A stretch of DNA of 64,000 nucleotides, taken from Halorussus sp. MSC15.2. GTDB taxonomy: Archaea > Halobacteriota > Halobacteria > Halobacteriales > Haladaptataceae. The notes under the pieces are model-generated. The model was given only the letters and a program-made list of their open reading frames with translations. It was not told where the DNA came from and did not search any database. The DNA lies in assembly GCF_010747475.1 (NCBI RefSeq), contig NZ_VSLZ01000001.1, forward strand, positions 930,001 through 994,000. The letters are read 5' to 3'. Shown here in pieces: positions 54,600-61,913 of this stretch; within the stretch, counting starts at the first letter, position 1; each line of letters begins with the position of its first letter. The position numbers and the translations under genes are program-made.

Positions 54600-54690
54600 G
54601 TTGACGCTTCGCTTGGAGGGCCGAAGCGTCAGCGGGGACCAATTCAGGGCGGCAAGCGGTTCGCGGGGCTTTTTCACCCCCGCGTTTTCC
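54600..54690 (+). ncRNA. Candidate small RNA of about 90 nt with terminal hairpin and T-tract
   Basis: A tgacgcttcg/cgaagcgtca stem (10 bp perfect, 10-nt loop, 54602-54631) begins at the predicted transcription start. A second stem cgcgggg/ccccgcg (54662-54684, 9-nt loop) is followed by four T residues and a further T/C-rich run, like an intrinsic terminator. No coding potential. The unit promoter-hairpin-hairpin-T tract is coherent, but both hairpins could instead be terminators for the convergent genes at 54335 and 54834. Confidence 0.4.
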
Positions 54691-54833
54691 GCTTTCCTTT
54701 CCATATTCCTTTCCGAGTACGTTCGACTCCGAGCCATAGCTTCGTTTCGTTCGATAGCTGTGATTCTCACTGTCGAGACGAGGCGCTGCCTCGGGTTCAA
54801 CTGCGCTCAGTCGGACCACCTGTTCAGACGACC

Positions 54834-55121
54834 TTACTCTATCTCCAGTCCGGCGTCGGTCTCGCCCCCGCTGTCGTCTTCGTCCCACTCCAGTTCGAAC
54901 TCGATGCTGAGTTCGCCCGACCCGCCGCCGCTGGGCGTCTCGCGTTCGGCCTTGACCTCGAACGTCGGTTGCGTCGGTGGGTCGAGGGTCACCGATTGGT
55001 CGCCCGCAGACAGCGTGATGTCGCCGCCGGACTCCAACTTCTCGGCGACGGTCCGGAGGTAAGAGGCCACGTCGGTTCGGTTCATCCGGCGCTCGGTCTC
55101 GAAGAGAACTTCTTCTGGCAT
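54834..55121 (-). CDS. Amphi-Trp domain protein, 95 aa
   Basis: Start MPEEVLFETERRMNRTDVASYLRTVAEKLESG and the strand pair DITLSAGDQSVTLDPPTQPTFEVKAERE followed by LSIEFELEWDEDD match the amphi-Trp family, small beta/alpha proteins widespread in haloarchaea. The highly acidic tail is typical. The longer upstream frame to 55247 is basic and rejected in favour of the ATG at 55121. Function unknown. It is divergent from the PadR gene. Confidence 0.9.
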   Translation of the reverse strand: MPEEVLFETERRMNRTDVASYLRTVAEKLESGGDITLSAGDQSVTLDPPTQPTFEVKAERETPSGGGSGELSIEFELEWDEDDSGGETDAGLEIE

Positions 55122-55297
55122 ACTCGTAGACAGGTGGACGACCGGCTTAAAGTCGCTGCCTCTCCTGACGGTGACCGGAGATGTCCGTGTCTCGTCCCCG
55201 ATTCTCCGGAGACGTACCGCGTCGATTACACGCCGAGAGTCGGTCACGAGGGGCCGTTATCTTCATTTCCATCGGTATCCTAGTTCGTACGTTACCG

Positions 55298-55585
55298 ATG
55301 CACGACTTGACAGGATTCCAACGTGATTTGCTGTACACCATCGCGGGACTCGACGAACCGCACGGTCTCGCTATCAAGGACGAATTGGAGAACTACTACG
55401 AGAAGGAGATTCACCACGGCCGCCTCTATCCGAACCTCGACACCTTGGTCGACAAGGGGCTTGTCGAGAAGGGCCAGCGAGACCGTCGGACCAACTTCTA
55501 CACGCTGACCCGGCGCGGGGACCGCGAAATCGAGGCCCGCCGCGAGTGGGAGTCCCAGTACATCGACCTGAGCGTCGAGGCCTGA
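55298..55585 (+). CDS. PadR-family winged-helix regulator, 95 aa
   Basis: The core FQRDLLYTIAGLDEPHGLAIKDEL, EIHHGRLYPNLDTLVDKGLVEKGQRD, TNFYTLTRRGDREIEARREW is a PadR winged helix without the C-terminal dimerisation helix of longer members. PadR regulators often control stress and detoxification genes. The ATG at 55298 fits; an upstream in-frame extension to 55181 is Arg/Ser-rich and unlike the family. It is divergent from the amphi-Trp gene; the target is unknown. Confidence 0.9.
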   Translation: MHDLTGFQRDLLYTIAGLDEPHGLAIKDELENYYEKEIHHGRLYPNLDTLVDKGLVEKGQRDRRTNFYTLTRRGDREIEARREWESQYIDLSVEA

Positions 55586-55892
55586 GACGTGTCGGCGGAC
55601 CGCCACCGACGCCGGCCGGCCGGAGCATCGCGGATAGCCCTCCGCGGGACCCCGCGTCCTCCCCTCCCGTTCGCTGACCGAGTGACAGCGAGGAGAGTGC
55701 GTCTCCCCGACCGTCCGGTGAACCTCCGCCCTCCGCTCTCGTCTCTCTCCGTTCCCGTTGCCCCGCTCGCTGTACCCCTCCGAACTTTCGGCCTGTTTCC
55801 GCCGCGGGTCAAGCTCCGCTCTCCAATCGGTCGCCGATTGCGCCGCCTCGTCAGAAGGGTGTTCGCGCGTCGCCCGTCGACGAGAATCGTCT
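55586..55892. other. Gene-free stretch between PadR and the AI-2E transporter
   Basis: GC-rich and without a convincing reading frame, hairpin or repeat. It lies 3' to both flanking genes, which are convergent, so a terminator is expected but not visible. Confidence 0.5.
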
Positions 55893-57083
55893 CTACTGGT
55901 GGGAGACGCCCACGCTCTCGTCCGCGGCCTCGGTCTCGGTCGTCTCGACCCCGGCGGTCTCCGTCGCCCCCGTTTCGGGCGTCTCGGGGTCGAAGAGATA
56001 GGTCGGGTCCACGGCCCACGGCCGGATGTCCTCGCCAGCGACCAGTTCCGGCAGCACGACGCGAACGAAGTGGACGACCAGCACGAGTATCATCGGACCG
56101 AGGAAGATGCCGTACCACCCGAACAGGAGCGGGCCGAAGATGTACGCCAGCATGACGAGTCCGACGTGGAGGTTCCGGCCCGAGACGTACGGTCGGAGGA
56201 CGAGGTCCGGAATCGTGTCCACGACCACGAGCGAGACGCCGAAGAACAGCGCCGGGAACCAGAGGAACGCGGGGTCGGCCATCGCGGTCTCGGCCCCGAG
56301 AAACGCCGAGACCGGGAAGTAGACCAGTTTCATTCCGACGATGGGGATGAGGCTGGCCGCCCCGGTCAGCAGACCCAGCAGGGTCGGGTACGGAACGACC
56401 ACTTGGGTGGGTGCGAACATGTTGATGAGGTTGTACGAGGCCGCGCCGATGGTTCCCGTGAGCAGCGCGTTCAGGATGTTCCCGAAGAAGATGCTGTTGA
56501 AGTCCCTGTCCACCGCTCGGAGGTAGGCCTCGACCACCCCGCCCTCGTCGCCGAACTGCCGCCGGAAGAACCGCGAGAGTCGGTGGTCGTCCCGCAGCAG
56601 GTAGAACGCGATGGCTATCATCACGAACAGGTGGAGTATCGCGTTGCCGATGAGACCCACGTACTGGAGCGCCGCCTTCCCGAACTCGCTGACCAGCGCG
56701 GGGTCGGGGTTCGCCAGCAACTCCTCGGGACTCCGGGCGAGCGACGAGACGTCGATGTACGGTTGAATCGCCGTCTGGAGGACGGTGACGTCGGTCCGGT
56801 TGGCGATGTTGTTGAACTCCTGTAGTGCGATAGCGCCGGTGTAGGCCATCAACAGCAACACCGGAAGCGCCAGCGCGAACAGGGCGGTGGCGGCCGCGAG
56901 ACTCGCCGGACGGATGCGTCGCCGAAGTCGCTTGTACACCGGTCGCGTCGCGTAGTAGAGGAAGATACCGAAGACGAACGTCCCGATGAACGAGTAGACG
57001 ACGAACAGCACGGCTACGCCGAGCGATAGCCCGACGAGCCACCAAGCGGTTCGCGCGCGGTCGATGTTTACACCGCCGACCAT
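55893..57083 (-). CDS. AI-2E family transporter (PerM/TqsA-like), 396 aa
   Basis: The family layout is clear: N-terminal helices (WWLVGLSLGVAVLFVVYSFI), a large soluble loop (about 100-150), then helices with ILNALLTGTIGAASYNLI, LLTGAASLIPIVGMKLVYFP and LVVVDTIPDLVLRPYVSGRNLHVG. About seven membrane helices are expected. Some relatives are sodium/proton antiporters in halophiles, others export signals; which applies is not decided by sequence. The C-terminal ~55 residues are acidic and soluble. Confidence 0.92.
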   Translation of the reverse strand: MVGGVNIDRARTAWWLVGLSLGVAVLFVVYSFIGTFVFGIFLYYATRPVYKRLRRRIRPASLAAATALFALALPVLLLMAYTGAIALQEFNNIANRTDVTVLQTAIQPYIDVSSLARSPEELLANPDPALVSEFGKAALQYVGLIGNAILHLFVMIAIAFYLLRDDHRLSRFFRRQFGDEGGVVEAYLRAVDRDFNSIFFGNILNALLTGTIGAASYNLINMFAPTQVVVPYPTLLGLLTGAASLIPIVGMKLVYFPVSAFLGAETAMADPAFLWFPALFFGVSLVVVDTIPDLVLRPYVSGRNLHVGLVMLAYIFGPLLFGWYGIFLGPMILVLVVHFVRVVLPELVAGEDIRPWAVDPTYLFDPETPETGATETAGVETTETEAADESVGVSHQ

Positions 57084-57218
57084 ACGTTGGGGACGGGAGC
57101 GCTGTGGTAAAAATGTTCGCAGTTAGTAGAGTTCCGGACCGCGCTCTCGCGGCGAACCGTCACGGTTCCGGACGTTTCGGGGAGAGATATTTATACGCAC
57201 GTCGTCATAGTTGCGGAA

Positions 57219-58484
57219 GTGCCGAGTATCGTCGAGTTCCTCACGCAGGTACCGTTGGACAGTGAGGTCGTCCGCGTCGCGCTCGCCGCCGCGCTCGGAC
57301 TCTTCCTCGGACTGGAGCGCGAGTGGTCACACAAGCCCGCCGGGATTCGGACGTTCACTCTCATCAGTCTCCTCGGGGCGGTGTTCACCCTGCTCGACCG
57401 ACAGGCGCTCCTCCTGCTCGGTGGTCTGCTCGTCATCGTGCAGGGCATCATGCTCGGCGTTCAGGGGCTGATGGCCGACGAGGAGGAAGACGAAGGCCTG
57501 TCGCTGACGACGTCCGTGTCGATGCTGGTGGCGTTCGGCGTCGGCGCGCTCGTGATGGACGGGTACATCCTCGTGGGCGTCACGGTGGCGGTACTGTCGT
57601 CGCTGCTGCTCGTCCTCAAGCGCGAACTCCACAGTCTCGCGTGGGGGATGTCCCGCGAGGAACTCCGGTCGGCCGTCGAGTTCGCCATCCTCGCGTTCGT
57701 CATCTACCCGTTGCTCCCGAACGAGCAGTTCGCCTACGGAATCCAACCGCGGACGGTCTGGCTGATGGTCGTCACGGTGGCGGCCATCGGTATCGTCAAC
57801 TACGCGGTCGTAACGACCTACGGTGGCCGGGGTATCGCGGTCACGGGGTTCTTCGGCGGACTCGCCTCCTCGACTGCGGTGGTCGGGACGATGCTCGACC
57901 ACGTCCGTCAGCGTCCCGAGGCGGCCTCCTACGGCGTGGCGGCCATCCTGCTCGCCGACGCCGCGATGGCGGTCCGGAACCTCGCCATCGCGCTGGCGTT
58001 CACGTTCGGTAGCTCCAAGCCAGTCCTCTACGGCGCGGTGCTTCCGCTCGGGGCGGTCATCCTCGGGAGCGTCGCCATCGCGGCGTACGCGGCCGACTGG
58101 TCCGAACACGTCGATATCGACCTCGAAAGCCCGTTCTCGCTCCGGAACGCGCTCGGGTTCGGAGCCATCTTCCTGCTGGTCATCGTGGGCGGTGCCGTCG
58201 CCCAACAGCAGTTCGGGTCGGCCGGATTCTACGTGACCGCGCTCCTCTCTGGACTCGTCTCCAGCGCGGGCGCGACCTCCTCGGCGGTCTTACTTTACAT
58301 GGGCGGGACCATCGATTACCAGACCTCGGTGTTCGGCATCCTGCTAGCGACCGCGTCCTCGATTGCGGTGAAGGCCGCGCTGACCCTCTCCGCGCCGAAC
58401 CGGGCGTTCAGCTTTCGGGTCGCGGCGTGGAGCGGCGTGTTGCTCGCCGGGTCGGCGCTCGCGGCGGTACTGGCAGCAGTCTAA
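57219..58484 (+). CDS. MgtC/SapB-family membrane protein with DUF4010, 421 aa
   Basis: The N-terminal half is MgtC-like (ALAAALGLFLGLEREWSHKPAGIRTFTLISLLGAVF), and the C-terminal half carries the DUF4010 repeats (GFFGGLASSTAVVGTML, LLSGLVSSAGATSSAVLLYMGG), giving about ten helices. MgtC proteins help adaptation to low magnesium or acid in bacteria; the archaeal role is unproven. The start is GTG, 28 bp after a tttata box (leaderless). It is divergent from the AI-2E transporter. Confidence 0.9.
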   Translation: MPSIVEFLTQVPLDSEVVRVALAAALGLFLGLEREWSHKPAGIRTFTLISLLGAVFTLLDRQALLLLGGLLVIVQGIMLGVQGLMADEEEDEGLSLTTSVSMLVAFGVGALVMDGYILVGVTVAVLSSLLLVLKRELHSLAWGMSREELRSAVEFAILAFVIYPLLPNEQFAYGIQPRTVWLMVVTVAAIGIVNYAVVTTYGGRGIAVTGFFGGLASSTAVVGTMLDHVRQRPEAASYGVAAILLADAAMAVRNLAIALAFTFGSSKPVLYGAVLPLGAVILGSVAIAAYAADWSEHVDIDLESPFSLRNALGFGAIFLLVIVGGAVAQQQFGSAGFYVTALLSGLVSSAGATSSAVLLYMGGTIDYQTSVFGILLATASSIAVKAALTLSAPNRAFSFRVAAWSGVLLAGSALAAVLAAV

Positions 58485-58574
58485 CTTTGGCGGTGGAACT
58501 CGAAGCTGTTGCAAGTATTGCCCGAAGCGCAACGAACCAATTCAATTAAAGGGTGTGTGTCCCAACCACGCTTC

Positions 58575-59906
58575 ATGGACCGAGACTCCGCAGAACCGAC
58601 GGTCGATGTGATGCCCGGCGAACGGGCACAGGAGTGGGCCGACTACCACCACCAGTTCTCCGCACCGAGCACCTACGTCTACGACTTCGTGTGGGACTTC
58701 ACCGAGGAGGCCATCGGGCCGTTCTGTACCGACGTCGACGGGAACGTCCTGATGGACTTCACCAGCCACGTCGCGGCCGCGCCGCTGGGCTACAACAACC
58801 CCAAAATCATGGAGAAGTTCGAGGAGTTCGACCTCGTGGACCCGACCAACATCGCGGGGCAGGACTTCTACGCCGCGGGCGGGTGGTCTCCGGAGGACCC
58901 CGAACTCCCCAGTCCGACCCAACTGATGGACCGGTTGACCGACCTGACGAGCCACTACGACATGGACACCGTCTTCCTCTCGAACTCGGGGGCGGAGGCG
59001 GTCGAGAACGCCATCAAAATCTGCTACGCGCAGGGCGGCCACCGAGCATTCACGTTCGACGGGGCCTTCCACGGCCGGACGCTCGGCGCGCTCTCGCTGA
59101 ACCGCTCGAAGGTGAACCACCGGAAGGGCTATCCCGAAATCGGCGGCGTCGTCTCTGTTCCCTACCCGTCCACGCAGGAGGCCTACGAGAAGCAGTGGCT
59201 CACCGACGGGCCGGGCGGCAACGTCCTCGCCGACAAACTCGACCCCGAGCAGGGCGTCATCGCCCCCGAGGAAGTCGCCTACCTCGTCATCGAACCCGTG
59301 CAGGGCGAGGGCGGCTACCGGGTGCCCCACGACGGCTTCGTCAGCGACCTCGCCGAGATTCGGGAGCGCTTCGACGTGAACGTCATCGCCGACGAGATTC
59401 AGTCCGGACTGGGCCGGACCGGCGAGATGTGGGGCGTAGACCACCTCGACCTCGACCCCGACGTGATTACGTCGGCGAAGGGTCTCCGCGTCGGTGCGAC
59501 CGTCGCCAACTCCGACATGTTCCCCAAGGAGAAGGCCCGCCTCTCCTCGACGTGGGGCGCGGGCAAAATCGTGGACTCGATGCAGGGCGTGTTCACCATC
59601 GACGCCATCCAGGAGTACGACCTGCTCGACAACGTCGCCGAGCGCGGTCGCCAGATGCGCGAACTCCTCGAAGACGCCGACCTGCCGAACGCCATCGACG
59701 TCCGGGGCCGAGGGCTGATGCTCGCGGTCGAGTTCGACACCAAGGAGCGCCGTGAAGCCGTCGTCAAGGCGGCGCTGAAGCGCGGTCTGCTCGTGCTCGG
59801 ATGCGGGTACAAGACGCTCCGCCTCCTGCCGCCGCTCGACGTGACCGAGCGCGAAATCGAACTCGCGCTCGACGTGTTCCAGTCGGCGGTCGAAGACGTG
59901 GCTTAA
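58575..59906 (+). CDS. Class III aminotransferase (GABA/lysine-type), 443 aa
   Basis: The PLP lysine is Lys302 in SAKGLRVGA; other hallmarks are FLSNSGAEAVENAIK, AFHGRTLGALSLNR, EPVQGEGGYRVP with the catalytic Glu, and IADEIQSGLGRTG with Asp273 binding the PLP ring. Members act on GABA, ornithine, lysine or diaminobutyrate; sequence alone does not settle the substrate. The ATG at 58575 is preferred over an upstream in-frame start because a cattaaag-like box lies about 30 bp before it. Confidence 0.93.
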   Translation: MDRDSAEPTVDVMPGERAQEWADYHHQFSAPSTYVYDFVWDFTEEAIGPFCTDVDGNVLMDFTSHVAAAPLGYNNPKIMEKFEEFDLVDPTNIAGQDFYAAGGWSPEDPELPSPTQLMDRLTDLTSHYDMDTVFLSNSGAEAVENAIKICYAQGGHRAFTFDGAFHGRTLGALSLNRSKVNHRKGYPEIGGVVSVPYPSTQEAYEKQWLTDGPGGNVLADKLDPEQGVIAPEEVAYLVIEPVQGEGGYRVPHDGFVSDLAEIRERFDVNVIADEIQSGLGRTGEMWGVDHLDLDPDVITSAKGLRVGATVANSDMFPKEKARLSSTWGAGKIVDSMQGVFTIDAIQEYDLLDNVAERGRQMRELLEDADLPNAIDVRGRGLMLAVEFDTKERREAVVKAALKRGLLVLGCGYKTLRLLPPLDVTEREIELALDVFQSAVEDVA

Positions 59907-60080
59907 TCGTCTCGTTCGTCCGAACCCCCGTTTCGATTCGTTCTGCTATTCGACGCGCACGTAGACCCTCTGCCGAGAGGGCGTTCGTCCGGTGTCACAT
60001 CTGACTCACACGTTTTGGACGTCGGTGGCCCGACGGACGCCCCGACAAGATTGATAACGCGAATGGTCGTTGTGACGAGC

Positions 60081-60527
60081 ATGTATCAGCTCAGTGATTC
60101 CCTCCGCGAGGAGTCCTCGGCGCTCGCGAGACTCCTCGGCGCGGTCAGGAGTCGGGCCGCGGGCGCGTTGGGCATCGCGGCAGTCCTCGCAGTGGTCGCG
60201 CTCCCGGACCCGCTTCCGGCGTACCCCGCGGGGGCCTACGCGCTGGTCGGAGTCGCGGAGGGCGTGGGTCTCGCGGTCGCGGCCGAGAACCTCGTGTGGC
60301 GACCGGCCAAGCGGTTCGACTTCGGTCGCGCGAGCAGGCGCGTCGGCGGCGTGGTCGGAACCGCGGCGCTGTTCGTCGTTGCCATGGCCGCGCTCGGCGT
60401 CGAACTCGGCCCGCGCGACCGGGCGCTGTTGGCCGGGTTCTGCCTCTCCGCGCCGTCCGCGATAGCCGCCATCGACTACCTCAAAGCGCGGGTGCAGGCC
60501 GACTTACTCACGTCCGACTCGGCGTGA
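60081..60527 (+). CDS. Four-helix membrane protein, 148 aa
   Basis: Hydrophobic stretches at about residues 28-40, 48-67, 88-107 and 115-130 suggest four helices with short loops. It starts MYQLSDSLREESSALARLLG and ends with a soluble LKARVQADLLTSDSA. The later ATG at 60081 is preferred to an in-frame start 18 bp upstream. Codon use is native. I do not recognise the family. Confidence 0.7.
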   Translation: MYQLSDSLREESSALARLLGAVRSRAAGALGIAAVLAVVALPDPLPAYPAGAYALVGVAEGVGLAVAAENLVWRPAKRFDFGRASRRVGGVVGTAALFVVAMAALGVELGPRDRALLAGFCLSAPSAIAAIDYLKARVQADLLTSDSA

Positions 60528-60559
60528 GACTTTAGTCACCGCGCCGACTCCCGACTGGT

Positions 60560-61810
60560 ATGAGTCAACTCGCGGCACGCGAACCCGACGTACGGCGCTT
60601 CGAGGCGACCGTCGCGGACGTGGACGGTCGGACGGTCACGCTGGACGAGACGCACTTCTACGCCGAGAGCGGCGGGCAACCCGCCGACCGCGGCACGCTG
60701 GCCGGGACCGTGGTCGAGGACGTCCAGAAGCGCGAGGACGGCGAAACCGTCCACCGCCTCGCCGACGACCCCGACTTCGAGGTCGGCGAGACCGTCCGGG
60801 CGGAGATAGACGAGGAGTTCCGGACCTACTGCATGCGGGCGCACACCGCCAGCCACGCGCTCTACGGCGCGGGCCGCAGGATTCTGGACGACCTCGGCTA
60901 CGGCGGGTTCGACATCGGCGAGGAGAAGGTCCGGGTGGACTTCACCACCTCGACCGACATCACCGACGAGACGCTGGCGGAACTGGAGCGACTCACGAAC
61001 CGCGCGGTGTGGGACTCGCTCCCGGTCTCGTGGGAGGAGATTCCTCAGGCGGAAGCCAGAGAGCGTGAGGAAGTAGCGTTCAACACCAAGACCGAGGAGG
61101 GCGTGATGAGCGAGTCCGACGCGGTGCGCGTGGTCACGATAGACGGGTGGGACTGGGCGGCCTGCGGCGGCACCCACGTCTCGAACACGAGCGAAATCGG
61201 TCCCGTCACCGTCCTCGACCGGTCGAACCCCGGGGAAGGGCTGACTCGCGTGGAGTTCGCGGTCGGACCGACAGCCATCCGGCGCCGGGCCGCGGACGTG
61301 CGCGCCGCCCGCGAGGCCGCACGGACGCTCGACGTGGGCGTGGGCGAACTCCCGGACGCCGCCGAGCGAGTCGGCCAGCAGGTCGAGGAACTCGAATCCG
61401 AACTGGACGACGCCAGAGAGGAACTGCTCGACGCGCGCCTCGCCGACCTGCGAGAGGACTCGGTCGAGCGCGACGGCGGCGAGTGGCTGGTCGGCACCGT
61501 CTCGGACTTCGGTCCGAACGAGGTCGCCGACTCCGCCAGAGCACTCGCGGGCGACGGTGCAAACCCCGAGGAGGGTGAGTCGCCGAGCGAAGCGGAAGCG
61601 CCGCAGGCGTACGACGCTGTGGTCCTCGCGGGCGAGGACGGCGCGACGTTCGTCGTCGCCGCGACCGACGGAACGCCGGACGCGGGCGACCTCGTGGACG
61701 ACGTGACCGCGGAGTTCGGCGGCGGAGGCGGCGGCAGTCCGACGTTCGCGCAGGGCGGCGGACTGGACGCGAGTCCGGCGGACGTCGCGGCGTTCCTCCG
61801 CGAGCGATGA
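60560..61810 (+). CDS. AlaX-type alanyl-tRNA editing protein (AlaXp-II/L), 416 aa
   Basis: This trans-editing protein hydrolyses Ser- or Gly-tRNA-Ala. The four zinc/catalytic ligands are in place: HTASH (His95, His99) and CGGTH (Cys202, His206), with the preceding THFYAESGGQPADRG loop. Residues 270-416 form a C-terminal DHHA1-like domain with an internal helix and Gly-rich GGGGGGSPTFAQGGG, as in the long AlaX form. A low-complexity Ser/Glu insert sits near residue 335. The AlaRS itself is not in the window. Confidence 0.93.
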   Translation: MSQLAAREPDVRRFEATVADVDGRTVTLDETHFYAESGGQPADRGTLAGTVVEDVQKREDGETVHRLADDPDFEVGETVRAEIDEEFRTYCMRAHTASHALYGAGRRILDDLGYGGFDIGEEKVRVDFTTSTDITDETLAELERLTNRAVWDSLPVSWEEIPQAEAREREEVAFNTKTEEGVMSESDAVRVVTIDGWDWAACGGTHVSNTSEIGPVTVLDRSNPGEGLTRVEFAVGPTAIRRRAADVRAAREAARTLDVGVGELPDAAERVGQQVEELESELDDAREELLDARLADLREDSVERDGGEWLVGTVSDFGPNEVADSARALAGDGANPEEGESPSEAEAPQAYDAVVLAGEDGATFVVAATDGTPDAGDLVDDVTAEFGGGGGGSPTFAQGGGLDASPADVAAFLRER

Positions 61811-61913
61811 ACTGACGACGGAGCGGTCCCGGATTCGGCTTCGGGAGCGCCGTTGCTGCCCGAAATCGGGGTCGTGTGAAGACTTATCCGCCTCGGTACG
61901 TAGTACAGCGTGT

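Larger units (their letters stand above)
54482..54833. other. Intergenic region carrying a candidate small RNA
   Basis: No protein gene is supported on either strand. The middle carries two strong hairpins described in the ncRNA entry, preceded by a TATA-like box. The left part is GC-balanced without repeats; the right part (54740-54833) shows nothing notable. Confidence 0.5.

Noticed and set aside
54482-54833. SRP RNA or RNase P RNA in the structured gap
   Set aside because: The universal SRP helix-8 core and the RNase P P4 motifs are absent and the candidate is too short.
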